A DNA stretch of 64,000 bases from Atopsyche davidsoni (lineage: Eukaryota; Arthropoda; Insecta; Trichoptera; Hydrobiosidae), in the NCBI GenBank assembly GCA_022113835.1, contig JAILWY010000014.1, positions 7,875,501-7,939,500 on the forward strand, given 5' to 3'. Shown here one piece after another: positions 10,551 through 24,570 of this stretch (its first letter is position 1; every line of letters begins with the position of its first letter). Below the pieces are notes generated by a model that was not told where the DNA came from, made no database searches, and saw only the letters and a program-made list of their open reading frames with translations. Made by a program: the position numbers and the translations under genes.

Positions 10551-13078
10551 GATTAATATTAAGTTATTAGTTATTATATATTAACTAAAAGATTAGACTT
10601 AAACACAAACATTATAAAGATATTTTAAGTTGTGTCAATTGAATTTTTTTTTTTAAATATCGCTCTTATTTCAATACTGAGCTTCAAAATCAAAAAATCT
10701 ATTTTATTAACAAAGTTAACATTGAATGTGGACAAAAAAGAAAACGAATCTTCAAAAAAAAAAATCTTTCAAATACAGTTAAGCTATTTATGTTTGATAT
10801 CCTAAATCAATATATAAATGATTAGCGTTATTTAATTAGTCGAAATGAAAAATAAAATTGCATCAAAGTTCAAATAAATCGACTCAGTTTAATGAAAAGA
10901 TAGAGATGACGAATAATTTTAAGATGCTTTACCATTGATGGACAGAAAGAGGCTTTAAAGTGTCAAATTACTGAAAGGGTTTCCGTAGGGTCTTATGATA
11001 ATTCTGAAGAAATCTGGTCAACCTTAAAAGCCTTCAGCAGTGTTTTTATTATGACTTATTTAGTAAATCAATAATGTTTAAAAATTCAGATAATATGGAC
11101 TGCTTTGACATATGAAAACTTGGTATCTTAGAATACCTTTATTTTATGTAAATCTCATTAATTTAAGAAAAAAATTATAACACGACTGTAAGCAAGGAAC
11201 AACAGACATGGTAAGAAAAAAATAATTCCGAAGATTGTACACGGTAAATGATTGAATAACTATTATTTTTGGTACAAATAAAACTTCGATTTCATAATTA
11301 TTTTAATGAAGTTCTAAACGAAAATAATAGCTATTAATAAAAATGTATTTATATGTAGTTCATTTAATTTATTTCGCAGTACTTACTTAGGCTAATTTAA
11401 AAAAAACCTCCCATTTTTCAGACTGTAAATTATGCTCAAACGTTTTTTGGTTATGAAGAATGTATTAAAAATTCACGTAGTTATAAAAAATAATTAGAAC
11501 GGCAAAATCTCAGTTTTAAATGTGATTTATTCGCACAGACGAGCCCGAATATTAAACCCAAAGGGACTTTGAAAGGCGTCGCGACATGTCCGCGAGATCA
11601 TTTTTCACACTACGAAGGGTTTGTTTGGAGGCTCTCACTACAATAATTTCACTTAAGTACATAAAGCGAGTCACGCTAAGAGCCAGCGAGCAGCGACTTA
11701 AGCAAACGACTTAAGTTTTGGACTTAATGCTTGTTTGATGAAAGACACTGCCTGCAATATTACTTTTACGAAGAAAACTGCCTGTTTTATTGTACGCTTA
11801 GTTTTTATGCTAATAATGAAAAATAGTTTTCATAGTTACAGAGTTTAATTTAATTCTAATGGAAGCTCATAAAACCCTGAAAAGCTTATCAAATTTATAA
11901 AAGTATTGAAACGTGAACTTTTATTTAACAATAATAAGGGTAGATAAAAAAACTATAACCTTGTACATATTAGTAACAAGTAAGAATTAATGAGAATACA
12001 CAAAAAAAAATCAGAATTTTTCTTATGTAAAATTATACATGTATAATATATAAATTATATTGTTCTGAGTGTTCGTTGATAATTTTTTTTTTCATTGTAT
12101 TTTTTATAAATTAATCTTTTAAAATATTATTATAAAATATTTATGTTATTGTGAAACATAAATAACAATAAGCCAAATAATATTTAAAACTATATATTAT
12201 TTTAATGAAAAGTGCAATTTTTCGATGAGACCAATTTCAATCAAAATATTTTTTTGCTACTACTACAAAATATATCCAATAGTTTATTTATTGATGGATA
12301 ATTATCCATTGACCAATTTTGCGCATTTAACAAGCCAGTGGTGTGCACGCGAAATTAATATTAGTAACTGCAGTTGAACAAACCTCACTCTTGTTGCTTT
12401 GTATTTTATATGTATTTCATAGAATATTTATACATTAAATATTTCATGCGAATAAATTATTATTTTTGAACAAATTGAGGTAAATGACTTTAATGATCAT
12501 ATAATAATATTCATATTTAGACAATTTCTTCTCAAAAATATTAAATTGATTTTTCTGTTTTACCTATTGCAAGTCATAAAGTTTTTATTTTATGATATTA
12601 CTTTAAATATATAAGTAATGTTATATAATTAAAAGAAATAATTTATTTAAAATATATTAAGACGAAAAGTTACACAGAGGTATAAAATGTTTTTTGACAA
12701 TGATTGAAAAAAAATCAACATCAAACCAGAAGCATTTAATTTAGAGTTAATTTCTACGTGAATTTTTTTAAAAAGAAACACTGGCTGCCCTCTGTGGCTT
12801 CTGCACGAAAGGGATGAAAGGGGAAAGCTGGGAAAATACTTGTGAGATTTGTCGCTAGGCGGGAAGTAGCCGACATTGGAAACAGTACTTATTCTGTATT
12901 AGGTTGGAAACCGGGCTTTTAGTTTCACTATCGTTCAATAGGCCAAAACCATCTGCATTTCAAAAAAATAATAATAATATTTGTTCATCACATCGATATC
13001 ACTATAATTTTTTAAATATTCAATAAATCAACATTATTTACTAAGAATTCACGATTCAAATTCTCGCTATGATATGAG
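10551..13078. other. AT-rich stretch, possible enhancer at 11.65 kb
   Basis: No supported gene. Around 11650-11730 four ACTTAA words lie within about 80 bases (CACTTAAG, GACTTAAG twice, GACTTAAT) in a GC-richer patch, as a transcription-factor site cluster might. About 12780-12950 is another GC-richer patch without coding character. Confidence 0.45.
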
Positions 13079-13145
13079 CCGAGGTGGTTTAATTGGACGC
13101 GGCGCTGGGCTACGATACCTAAGACAACGGTTAAATTCCACCTGA
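13079..13145 (+). repeat. tRNA-like SINE fragment
   Basis: TGGTTTAATTGG at 13085-13096 fits the RNA polymerase III A-box consensus at every position. GGTTAAATTCC at 13129-13139 is close to the B box, at a tRNA-like spacing. The intervening GACGCGGCGCTGGGC is GC-rich, unlike the flanks. A complete cloverleaf is not evident, so this is a SINE or tRNA relic, not a tRNA gene. Confidence 0.45.
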
Positions 13146-15453
13146 GTCACAAAAAAATAAATATAATATTAAGGAGTTTTCTTTCTCTTTTCATTTTCTT
13201 TGGCTTCTTGGCAAGATTTTTTTTGTCGTTCTATATCGTGAATTGATCTATATGTAATCTAAAACATATTGTAAAAATAAGCTCGTTTTATAGGGTGGAT
13301 TATGTGGGTGTGGGCACGGGTGTGGTCTGTTGCTAACCGGAGATATGGGAGCACAAAAAAAAATTAAACACATCAATATTGTATATTTCTTGTTAGCCTG
13401 AAGGTTCTTGCAAATATATATATTTTTTCAATAAACACACTCTCTCGAATTCTGTAATATTTAAACGTAAAAAGTTCATAAAAGTCTTATCGTTCTATAT
13501 ATTTGCAGTCTTCGCATGGTGGATATTTATTTTCCTTTAAAACACTCAAGAGCATTTTCCTGTTTCCACTTCCCCTTTTCCGTCACATATATTTTAAGAT
13601 GAAAAATGCTAAAGATTTTTTCAGAAACTTTTTACAAATGGATGCATCAAGTTAACTTTTTTGTGCTATTCAATAGTATACGAAAATTTGCTCAGTGAAA
13701 TGTGACGCAAATGTATAAAAACGATTAGTTTATTAAATAAAAATACTATCTAAGAGTTAATAAAATATGTGTTAATATATTTTGTATAAAAAAACATTAA
13801 TATTGATTTTTTCCTATTTTAGGTCCCATTCGTTTGACATAAGAGTAAAATATTCACTGATATTAACCACTTTTCGTGAAAATTGCTGCTCAACCAGTCA
13901 TCTGTTAACGATTTTTTCGTGGTTTTATGAGACTACACTCAAAACGAATCTGCCTATACTTAAGATGCATGTTTTACTAAAAAAAAAAATTATCAACTTA
14001 ATATTTATAAGACTGCGAATGTTATTTCATTTTTAAATATTTCATATAAACATAAAATTGATGCTGTGATATAAACTTTGGGTATTTAAATATGTTTAAT
14101 TTTAGTATCAAAGGTAAATATTTTTTTTAAACAGATTATCATTTATTAATGTACCGCTGCTAAGAAATAACACATTTTTTCAGCGTCTTATAATTTATTT
14201 TCACTAATAATTTCCTTTGAATTACAAATAATAAAATTCTAAAGGTTTTTTTATAATCACCGATTCAATGATCTAATAAAAACGGATATAATAAGATGAG
14301 TGAATATAAGTTTTATTAAATAATTTTATCTGGATGGACGTACTTCATTTACAATGTAGTTTTCCTTATTGTTTTGCATATTTATTCCACCACATAAATC
14401 ACGGTACTTCATACCAACAATATTACTGTACTGCGTGGGGAGTTTTCTATAACTATTGTTATTGTAGCATAGAAAATTATTCCATTATTATTTATGAAAT
14501 GAAAGATGCCTGAGCCGAGCATTGACTAAAATATGCAAGCATGCTAAAGCTCTCTTCTACCTCTTTTGTGCTCGTACTCCTAATTTATTTAATGTAATTA
14601 TAATGATACAAGTTCGTATTAAAATATCTACATAGTTTTCCTTATAAAAAATTATATTTAAAAAAATAACATTAAGAAACATCAAAAATATTACGTTTTG
14701 TAATAACGCTTAAAATATAATATTTATTAAAAATACATTACTGGTGATTAGTTCTGTTTGTTTGGGCTAAGTTTTAAGCAGGCAACAAGTTAGAGCCTCA
14801 CTATGCTATGCTATTATGTTATATTTTATATTTTAACTACAACTACTTTATAGTGTAATTAATATACAAATATACTTTTAAATAAATGCACATTTGTACA
14901 ATTTTAAGGGAAAGTTAAGATAATTTGTAATCAACTGTTAAAGCCTAATATGTGCTTGTATATATTCATTATTAAACATTCTATATCGTATCAATTAATT
15001 TTAAATTTGATTGAAATCAGTATTATTATAATATTTACACAAAAGTAATATTTTACTGCGTGTAAATGGTACAATTTTTTGTTTAGTATTTAACTCATTT
15101 ATATTTTATACGGACAGAGTAGTTTATTATTTGGTTTTTATTGTATTTTATATTTGATTTTCGTAAGACAGATGATGATCACCAAAATTCTGCAATGACA
15201 TCTTCAACAGCTTTCATTATTAATCATTAAAAAAATATTAATGAATTGAAGAAAATATTTTTAATAATGTATGAAAGAAGCTCTCTTCACAAAAGTATTT
15301 ATCCGATTTTACTGAAGTAAAGTGAAAAATTATATAACGTGTATACGTACGGGATTCTGATGCCATAAAAGCGTTATTGGGTTCACGAAAAGTACGAAAA
15401 ATAAATCGTAGAACATCAACACTAGTTTTTAGGGTAGTTTTTTTAACTTTTAC
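13146..15453. other. AT-rich non-coding stretch
   Basis: Nothing supported. The frame at 13782-14036 is AT-rich and unrecognised. A GT-rich patch lies near 13300-13340. Confidence 0.55.
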
Positions 15454-15654
15454 CTGATATGCTTTAGTCGCACGTCATCCCCAAAGCCTTGCTCAGTCAA
15501 GAGCCTCTTTAGTATTCTGGTGGCGTGCCTCACGGAACGAGACTCACGGATACAGCTCTTTGGTCGGCACAAGCCGCGGGATGTGTCTGCTTGTGGACTA
15601 CTTGTGGACTCCTTGTGGATGTGCTTGTACGCTGTGGATGCGGCGAACACAGAT
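15454..15654 (-). CDS. Candidate internal exon of unknown gene
   Basis: A GC-rich 201-base block with one frame open throughout on the minus strand. It has an acceptor-like AGATATTAG at its 5' edge (plus 15655-15656 give AG) and a donor ATCAG|GTAAAAG at its 3' edge. The frame gives 66 codons flanked by split codons (one base at the start, two at the end), so its length is a multiple of three. The peptide is basic, contains GLCRPKSCIRESRSV and ends RLLTEQGFGDDVRLKHIR; it is not recognised. The 5' part contains imperfect CTTGTGGACT tandem repeats on the plus strand. The polypyrimidine tract is weak and no partner exon was identified, so this is a candidate only. Confidence 0.33.
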
Positions 15655-17112
15655 CTAATATCTTAATGTATCACGTATACTATTAATTTACAATAATAGT
15701 AATTAAACACATGTTTAAAATATGGTGTGGACATACAATGTTTTTTTTGCTTTATTCAATTATTCTGACTTACTTGTCGGAATGTTCAATTTAATGATAA
15801 AAAAAACATAATGGAAAATTGCTGTGAATTTTTTATAAATTAGTGACAGTGACCAAAGAAAGTAATTTATTGATGTTGCAGTTTGTTTAATAAAAAAAAA
15901 TGTTTTTTTGTGTTTTGTTTTGAAAATCAAGCAATTGTATATATAGAAGATTGAAAAATATGTTTTTCTTTCAGTCAAAGTAGCATGTAGCGTACATAAG
16001 ATATGTACGCGCGTACACGTGAAACTCTGACGATCACGTATTGTACGTACTTCGTGTTGAATAGAGTTGCCCCCAACCTCCAGAATCATTATTGCATTAC
16101 GCGCTCCGGGAGCTAGACGGATAGCCTGTCCCAGTCGTAATTACACTGTCTTTCATATAAATAATTTTTTTTATCCAACTGTAGTAGTTTTTTGTGGCGT
16201 GCATACTCTATACTCTTTTACGAACAGTCGCGAGAAAACAACGCTCTCACGCAACCACAAATCAGCTGGGAGTTAAATTTTATAGCGATGTGTACTTACT
16301 CGTATTAAGCAAACATAAAAAAAAATATATCTTAAAAACAAATATAATTTTACAAAGTTCATTCAACTGTTGATTGTTTTAGTTTGAAAATTATTTGAAA
16401 TTAAAATTAATGTTACCGACAATAACACTTACCGATAGATAACACAGTTATCGGTTTCACCGAGGAAAAGTATCAACTTTTATTAATTGAGCACGGTTCG
16501 AACTATTATTTAATGTAGCGTATAATAATTAGCCTACAATTTTACATGCACGCAATCCTCATAAAAAGACATTGTTCTTTAAAAACCGAGAAGGAATTTA
16601 TTTTAACTATTGAATATTTAAAAAAAAACGCACGTGTTTATGGTTTGCTAAAATCTCGAATTTGAAGGGATTTTCTGAAAAAAATATTTTTTACGAAAGT
16701 TGTGAGTTGAAATATCTGTGTAACAAAAAAAAAACCATAAATTTGTTTAATGAATGAATACTGTGCATTTATTTTAAGAGAATATTGCTTTTCGCATACA
16801 TTTTTGTATCTCCAAGAGGCTAAAAGCATACAGTGCTGCACATCAAAGACAATATTTTTTATTAATTCTCGATCATTGGTAGTACAGGCAACATTTAATG
16901 AACTATTTGATATATACGAAATATTAATAAAATAATTTTAAAAAGTACCAACAGGAGACCCGCGGAGACTTGAAAAATCTTCTTGTTATAGCAGACTATT
17001 AAAACAATGATGAGATTTTTTCTTTCTTTTTAATTCGAAGGTATTAAGGAACTGAATAAATTGTTGGTGCACTCAGTTTATCAAATAAGTTAATCACTGG
17101 AATACCAGTCGG

Positions 17113-17143
<31 letters not shown>

Positions 17144-18496
17144 TATTATATACAGTAGTAGAGTTGCGATGGAAAAAGAGCAAAGGTATAAAATGCCCGC
17201 AAAACTTTGAAGTCACTCCGACTCCGAGCCGCGGTTGTAACACTGAAGATCATCATAACATTATTAAACTTAAATTTTACTCCTATCCCAATGAATTTAT
17301 TTTAAATATATTAAAGTGATTATGTTTGGTGTTCTTCGAAGTGACGCAATGAGTTCCTTTCGAAAGTTGTCAAAGAGAATATAAATGTTAAATTTTAAAA
17401 AGTTTGTATGGTTATTCAAAGTGACCTAGTTAAAAATTTACGAAGGTTAGGCTAGAGCTACTAGATAAATTTTGTTATTTTCAAATGTTAACAATTTTTC
17501 AAAACTTATGTAATGGTATGAAAATGTGAATAATAAAATTTATATGGAAAAGATGATTTAATAAAATATGCTACGAAACAAATTACGAAGGACCTTTCTA
17601 GAAAAGTAAAGAATGAATGTGGACAAGAAAAGATTTGACATAGTGGGGACTGGCAGATTCTACTGAAGAATGTTGTTAAAAATTCAATAATATTAAAGCT
17701 AAACTGAATATACATATTGTGGAGTTCTTTAGAATTCGTAACACTGTTCAAATTGAAACTATTCATAAGTGTATTAAATATTTGTTTTCAGTTGTTAAAA
17801 TAAAATACTTAAAAATAATACATAACCAATTAAAAACGTTAAACCAATAAATTAAATGTAGTTGTTGTTTAATTACTTTATACGGTTAATGTTTCCCAAA
17901 ATAAAATATTTATATAACTGTATTATCAATAGATGTTGAAAAATATTGAATAAAACATAACATTTTAATAAACATGTTAATGCTTGTCAACTATTATTAC
18001 GTTTTATAAAATTCCATACGCGTCTTTTATCGTCTTTTGGTTTTAACCTAGAAAACTATAATTTTATCACACATATTTAAAATAAACGGTTTTTTGAAAA
18101 CATCAGTACATATTCGCACTTCTGATAAAACAGCTGTGCTTCGAGATAAACATAAATTTTTATTCGCCGTGGAAAATACGAACATCGATAGTACGAAAGT
18201 TTATCCTCAAAAAAGCTTTTCAGGATGAAACGAATGACGGCAAAATTCATCCAACGCGCTGAAAGCAACCCATTTAAAATAAGACGGAGTCGAGGAAAAC
18301 CTCAATATTTCCTCATTACGTGGACGTGCTCACTTGCCTCCGCATCCGATCATCGACGCAGGGCTGCGGGGGAAGCAACGAGCTCTGCACTACCCACATA
18401 AAAAAAAAATTGTATCGACAAATACCATTTCTATAAAAACCGATTGGTTTCAACTAAAACAGGTGCCAATTATATCAATTTGCGATTCATCTGGCA
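15655..18496. other. AT-rich non-coding stretch
   Basis: No supported gene. It contains an (AT)n microsatellite at about 17112-17150 and GC-richer patches around 16060-16140 and 18240-18395. Short frames on both strands here have no recognisable features. Confidence 0.55.
17112..17150. repeat. (AT)n microsatellite
   Basis: About 28 bases of uninterrupted AT dinucleotides, then an interrupted AT tail. Confidence 0.85.
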
Positions 18497-18560
18497 GTAC
18501 GGCAAACGAACCGGGAACCTTCAGGTCAAGAGTCAACAGTACAACCGCTGAGCTAATATA
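18497..18560 (-). repeat. tRNA-Lys-like SINE head
   Basis: On the minus strand, TTAGCTCAGCGGTT matches the A box and GGTTCCCGGTTCG includes a B-box-like core. GTTGACTCTTGACC lies between them, as in tRNA-Lys (CTT). The upstream plus-strand sequence shares words with the SINE copy at 2122-2190. The second half of the T arm is degraded, so this is a SINE relic. Confidence 0.5.
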
Positions 18561-20427
18561 CATAAACACATACACACACATATATACTATATATGTGTGT
18601 GTACGAAAAATCGTGTCTTATTACATTCACGTACTTAAAACTTGTTAATCCCATTAAAAAATATTTTTTTTATTTCACAAAAAAAAATTCTTAAGAAGGT
18701 AACCCTTATTTCTGGATCGGTTTTCCGGCGAAGCTGTCATGGACAAAAGTAGCTTTGAAAAAATAACAACCTTATGATTTATATTATAGATTTTTTTTAT
18801 TATTTACCTTTGAGTTCATGGATTATATTCACACATTGAATGAAATATCACGCAAGTTTACAAGCCCAAACAAAAACGACTGTCGAGATGATAATGCTTT
18901 ATTTTTAAATAATATTATTGATTTCTTTGAGTGTAAGAGTTAATTAGAAAGTATTGTTATATAAATATATATATATATATGCCGCCAATTAGAATTGTAA
19001 GAAGCCTTTTTTCTTACAGACAAAGCTTTAAGCCTTAGCGATTAAGTTCTATTTTTGTCGTCTCTCTGCTAGTGTATTTGATTTTTCAGAGTGGATCTTT
19101 CGTAAATAGACGCAGTTAGGAGACTGGCAATAAAGCGGAGTGGAAGACTCCATTATATTATTTGTACTCGGGCGGCAGTACGCTTATCTGAAGCACGCCA
19201 CCGAGCCAATCACTCCTCTGGACAACAGGCCGAGCCGGCTGTGCTTTGTACTAATACTGCCTATCTGCTAAAGAAATAAACAAAGAATATTTTAAACAAA
19301 AAAAATACTCCACAACACCATATCTAATAGAGTTTATATGCCGTAAGCAGTGTTATGAGAAATAAAATATTAAATAATTAGCAAGCGCCGTCATTCGTTG
19401 GCTTTACAGTTTAACTTTCAAAAAATATTAATTATTTGATTTATTTGTCGAATTATACAGTATATTATCTACAATATTTGATTTCACAAGAGAAGTCAAT
19501 AACAAATACTATATTCCCTGGACAAGCCCATTTTGTTTTTTTTAATAATCAAAAAAAAAACCGAGATTTACGAAAAAGATCATTTTTTCAGTGTAAATTT
19601 CAGAATAATAATAAAATTATAATATTGTTTATAAATAGTTTTATGTCTTAAACAATTGTTTACATGTACAAACTGTTAAAAGGTTGATCTATCAAAATAT
19701 ATTTAAAATTAATACCACACAAAAAAGTGATATACAATTTTTAATGTATTTAGTTTCAAAGCACGTCTTAATAAATATATAATTAAGTTATTTCCGTAAA
19801 AAATATTTCATAAGTAAATTAAAAAATGATTCATTTTTTTCCAGGCAATGAAGGCGCAACAGTTTATGTTATCATATTAAAATGATGCTCAATGCTCATC
19901 CTTGGTAGTCTTTAGGTAGGCTTTATTTGAAATTCGTAGACAGCATCTTATTTCAATACAACTTTAAATTTATGATTGAATTTGGTTGCAACCTGGTTAT
20001 TTATCGGCTACTATCAAGGTTGAATAATTAGGTTTTATTGTCAAGTGCCATTGTGAGATAGTATTAAAATAGTCACTCATCCCTTGCGTTTGATCCTTGC
20101 GGGCTGTATAATATGCAGGGTCCTCCGTCGTGATGCTCTCTCACATGTAGCATCATTGGAGTAATTTATATGGGAGCTTCACACCCAAGGAGCCCTAGTG
20201 TATGCGAAGTGCCCCTTTATACGGAGTGAGGCGATCCTTTACGCGAGCTTTGTGTTTTACAAGTAAACGGATACACACTATTGACTATAAATAGGCAAAC
20301 GAAAATTCTACATAGGGTGTTTTCAAGGTATCACCCGAAAAAACATCGCTGATATATTAATCATTATTGATATAGAAGGTTTTTAGGTAATTTATTCTGG
20401 AAGAGAAAAATTATAAAAAATTTTTTC
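18561..20427. other. AT-rich stretch with minor repeats
   Basis: No supported gene. Around 18565-18602 CACATACACACACATATA is followed by TATATGTGTGTGTAC, a dinucleotide palindrome. An (AT)n run lies at 18961-18980. About 20090-20260 is GC-richer (GGGTCCTCCGTCGTGATGC and GGAGCCCTAGTG words) and reads like an old dispersed repeat of unknown family. Confidence 0.5.
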
Positions 20428-20520
20428 GAGCCAAGTGGGATTTGAACCTATATTTCTCGGCTATCATGGCCTGGTGTCGTTACTAATTACTAGATATATG
20501 CAAATATTTTGTGATTCGTA
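20428..20520 (-). repeat. tRNA-like SINE, relative of 9013-9088
   Basis: GTGGGATTTGAACC at the start and CATGGCC.GGTGT in the middle match the tRNA-like core at 9013-9088, in the same orientation, without the inverted arms found there. So the tRNA-like unit moves or persists independently of the palindromic element. Confidence 0.5.
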
Positions 20521-23500
20521 ATCTTTTTGGTTTTATTAAAGTGCACATGCAGATTTCATAGTCTTCGAAGGACAAATTAATGATTGTATAATCTGTACCG
20601 ATACGCAAGCCATTTAGAAATTATAATTATTTATACTGTAGCCCACTATTCTGAAACTTTATTTTTCATAATATGTATTTTTTTCTATAAACAAGCAACA
20701 CAAAGGAAATAAACTAATATCGTACTGGTCTTTTATTTAATTCACTTCACGAGATCTCATTATTTTGGCTAGATAGATACTATATAATGTATATACGTGT
20801 TGTGCTCAACAGTGAGAAAACGCGGCTTAGTATAATAAGTATGGAAACCTTATTTCACTATTTTATCTATGTTCGTACTCTGACATTTCGCATCAATCAA
20901 TACCAAGTATCTCGGTCAATGGAAAAATATAATTACAAATCCGTCCATACAAGGCTTTGCAATATTACTTACACCACATTGATCTGTAATAGAATTAGAT
21001 GTTAGAAAAATGTTGGCTTGATACCAATGTGTACTTCTAGTGGGGTGAGGGCATGCAACGTACGCAAGGCTGAATATTTAATGATGTTAATTTTTTAAAC
21101 TTACGGGCAAAACGTTGATTTATTCTTGTTTAAAGCATAGAATAGAGTTTGGAACTCTAAATATCATAATTAAACTTTATACATATACAGATTTTAACAC
21201 ATTGCATGCATACCTTCACCAGGGGCACTTAAGGTATAACAGTAAAACATTGCTGTCGTCATATAAATTTTTAGTAAATTATATACTAATAAATGGTTGA
21301 AACCTTCTTGATACAAAGAATAACTTAATTTAGACATAAGACCGTGATTCATATTTTACTGTATGTGTAAATTGTTTTTACCATTGATTATGCAAAATTA
21401 TTTTTTAAGCGTGTAAATTAAATAAAAAATGAAATCTTACATTAAAAAAAAAACCACTTGCACGCTTGGAATGCATGCTAAGACAAACGTGATAAAAAGT
21501 CAAATAAATGGATGTTGAGAATATGAAAGGAAAGGAAAAGAGAATATGACAATACTTTTATTTTGAATCCTCCAAAAAAGAAGTTATTTAAACGAAAATG
21601 TTGTTTGTAAATGTAGCTTCATATTTGAATGGACGGGGCTCGCGTGTCCGGTCGAAGCCTCGCGAAGGAATATCACAAGCGAGCGAAACTCAATGTATCA
21701 TACAAACGTCGAATATTCGGGATAAATGAAAATACTGTCAAATATTGATGAAGTAAACAGCCGTGCGGATCCGCTCAATTTGTGCTTGTTAAATTCTCTT
21801 GTCGTTTTCTAACTAAATTTGTCTCTTTTGCATACATGCTTTTTGGAATTACACTTTATGCTACAATTTATTCAAGCCATACTGTGGTTGACTCCGTTAG
21901 AAGAGAAAAATCGCACCCAAAACATTACAAAATCAAAAACGCACATTAAAGCATATATAAAAATATATATTATATGTATAATTATATTCAATACTTTGGA
22001 CAGTATAATATATATTTTCAATCAATTTCCCACATTTTTTTTTATGACGCGACTATCCTATGATGACTTCTTCAAGCAGAGTCGTGTCAACGTGTAAAAT
22101 GTAGGAAATTCATGTTTATTATATGTAGTGATAACGTCATTTTTTTTTACAAATAATTTGAAGTAAGTCAAATAATAAAACTCAATCTAAATTACTTGAG
22201 CAAGTTTAAAGCAAGAAAAGTGCTTCAACACAACATTTTAAATGAGAGAATATCGCCAGTGATCACCCAAGGGAGGAGTGGCGACTGAAGTTGTGGCCAG
22301 CAGACTGACTGTCTTCAATAGACGTGTTTGGACAAGCTCGGAGGCGGTCTTAAAATCATCGATCGACCATTTTATATGGCGGCCCATCGTCCTGCTGACA
22401 ACAATAAAGACTCGCGTTACGGGGCCTTGAGTGAATAATGTATTAAAATAATCGATTATATGATTCGATCATTTCAATACTTCAAACTTAAAATTATTCG
22501 TTTATAATAAACCACGAAATAAAAACTTTTTTGATAAAACAGGTCCATTATGTTGAATTTATTTTATACTTATTTTGATAGTTTTGTTTCTTAGTAATAC
22601 ATTAAATTGAGTTTCTCACCAAGAAACCTTATTTGTTGCAGTGTTTTGTGATTATTCAACAATGCAAATAAGTATTAAAATAGCAAATACACCTGAAATA
22701 GTCAATGGTTGCTATTCTTGGTGTCACTTGACACATGATGCTTTTAACCCTTTTAGAGTATTGTGCAAGCTTATTATAAATAAATACTATAAATATATTT
22801 TCACATATATTTAAAGTTAGTGCCATATAGGCATTCTAATTTTTTAAAATTAAAATACTAAAATCAAGCACTAGAAAACTAGGTAACGATGTCTTTTATG
22901 TTTTCTATTGCTAACTCCCCCTCTTCTCAACCTCCGATGTATCATGCTGAATAAGTTATGTGAATCGTAAGATTTATTTGAAAAGCTGCTTCAGCTTTGG
23001 AATTCATGTTTGTTTCTCGAAATGTCTGGATAGTTTAAATCTCTACTTGTATTTACATTGAAAACAAAACTGATTCTATCATTCATGTTTATTGAAAAGC
23101 ATTTTAAATTTACTTTTAAGAATCGTTAACAGATAGTGAAAAGAACAATGAAAACTAAATAACATTTAAGATATAAAAATAACATATATAGGAATATATA
23201 AATAAAAAAAAAAAATGTAATAATCATACTCCGATGTATTGGTTCTTCTGGCTACTATATGCTGTAAACCGTAGTTATATTCAATGAATCTGTCAAGCAA
23301 AAGCTCTGAAATGTCAGGCATGCATGCAGTGTAGTGCGAGGCATGAGTTGCCGTCAAAGTTAGGGCTGGTGTGCAGATATTCATGAAACTGCTAACTCAC
23401 TGAACTCTATATTGCGAGTTTGTACTGAAACTCGTATAATATAAGGCTTCTGTTTTAATTGCCATTTCAAGTCAACTTGACAAATAACCGTAATTATTAG

Positions 23501-23542
23501 ATTCTTATGTAAAAAGTACACTTATTCAAAATTAAAATGAAT

Positions 23543-23622
<80 letters not shown>

Positions 23623-24570
23623 TTCGTTATTTTAAAAAAATACAATAAAACAAAACATTACTTTTAATGAAATCACAGCGCAGGCCGGCATTTTCATTGT
23701 GTTATTGTGAAAGAGCTCTCGAGTGGTTCTCGGCTTTAATTAAACTTTGAATTAGTACTGAAATATCAGAACAGACTTCAAATGATTGAAAAACTTCATA
23801 ATTGCATGAATGGTCTTTTGTAAATGTTCAAATAAACGTAAATTTTATCAATGTTATTCAATTCAACGACGTCAAAGGATACAGTAATAATAGGATAGTA
23901 ATAGTCAAAATATGAGACAATATCTGCTGGCCACGGGGTTTCAGGTTTGATTTCAGGCGGTGCAAAATGATTTTCAGTTTTTAAAAAAAATTATATTTAT
24001 CTTGTGGATTAGATTTTTTACGAGATATGTTTATTGTTAAACGTTATTTTAAGAATAATGATTTGGATTTCAATTTGAAAATAGCCAAAGGAAACAATGT
24101 CACAAAGAAATAGCGTCAAGGAAATTAACAATTTCAGATTCGCGAGCAAATAGCATTTACCACTAATGTTAAAGTGGGTGGTCTTTGATGTGAACTTAAT
24201 TCATTTCGGAGGACTTAAAAAAGTCACTTTAGCTGGCGTCAAAAGGAAAAATATTTCAATCTTCATAACAGGGGCTCTAAATTGTCTGGTCGTCGTGGAT
24301 TTACCCAATCGTGGAGAAATGAAAAAGCAGAAAAAATCATTTTACGACAATTTATTATGAAATATAACTTTCAATCAAATATGAATTCTAATAAAAATAA
24401 AAAAAGGTTACGTCACAACAATACATTAAATTAATTAATTTAAAAAATATGTTATTATCTTTGATTAGAAATCAAAATGCAATGACATGGAAATTTATTT
24501 AGGCTTGAAAAAATATATGCAAGAAAATGAGACTTTTTAGAATGAGATTATTTTTTTATATCTATTTATG
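20521..24570. other. AT-rich stretch with one GC-richer island
   Basis: No supported gene. About 22255-22440 is GC-rich. Its minus strand holds a 49-codon ATG frame (22392 down to about 22243, beginning MGRHIKWSIDDF) that ends at an in-frame stop, with no clear splice sites. The 24166-24360 plus frame is unrecognised. Confidence 0.45.
23547..23621. repeat. Long (AT)n microsatellite
   Basis: About 75 bases of AT dinucleotides with a single C interruption near 23610. It is the longest such run in the window and is self-complementary. Confidence 0.9.

Noticed and set aside
22243..22392. 49-codon minus frame MGRHIKWSIDDF...
   Set aside because: GC-rich island with an open frame but no splice sites, promoter signal or recognised family; noted only as a patch to compare across species.
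23547..23621. Long AT hairpin as a structured RNA
   Set aside because: Self-complementarity is a trivial result of the (AT)n microsatellite.
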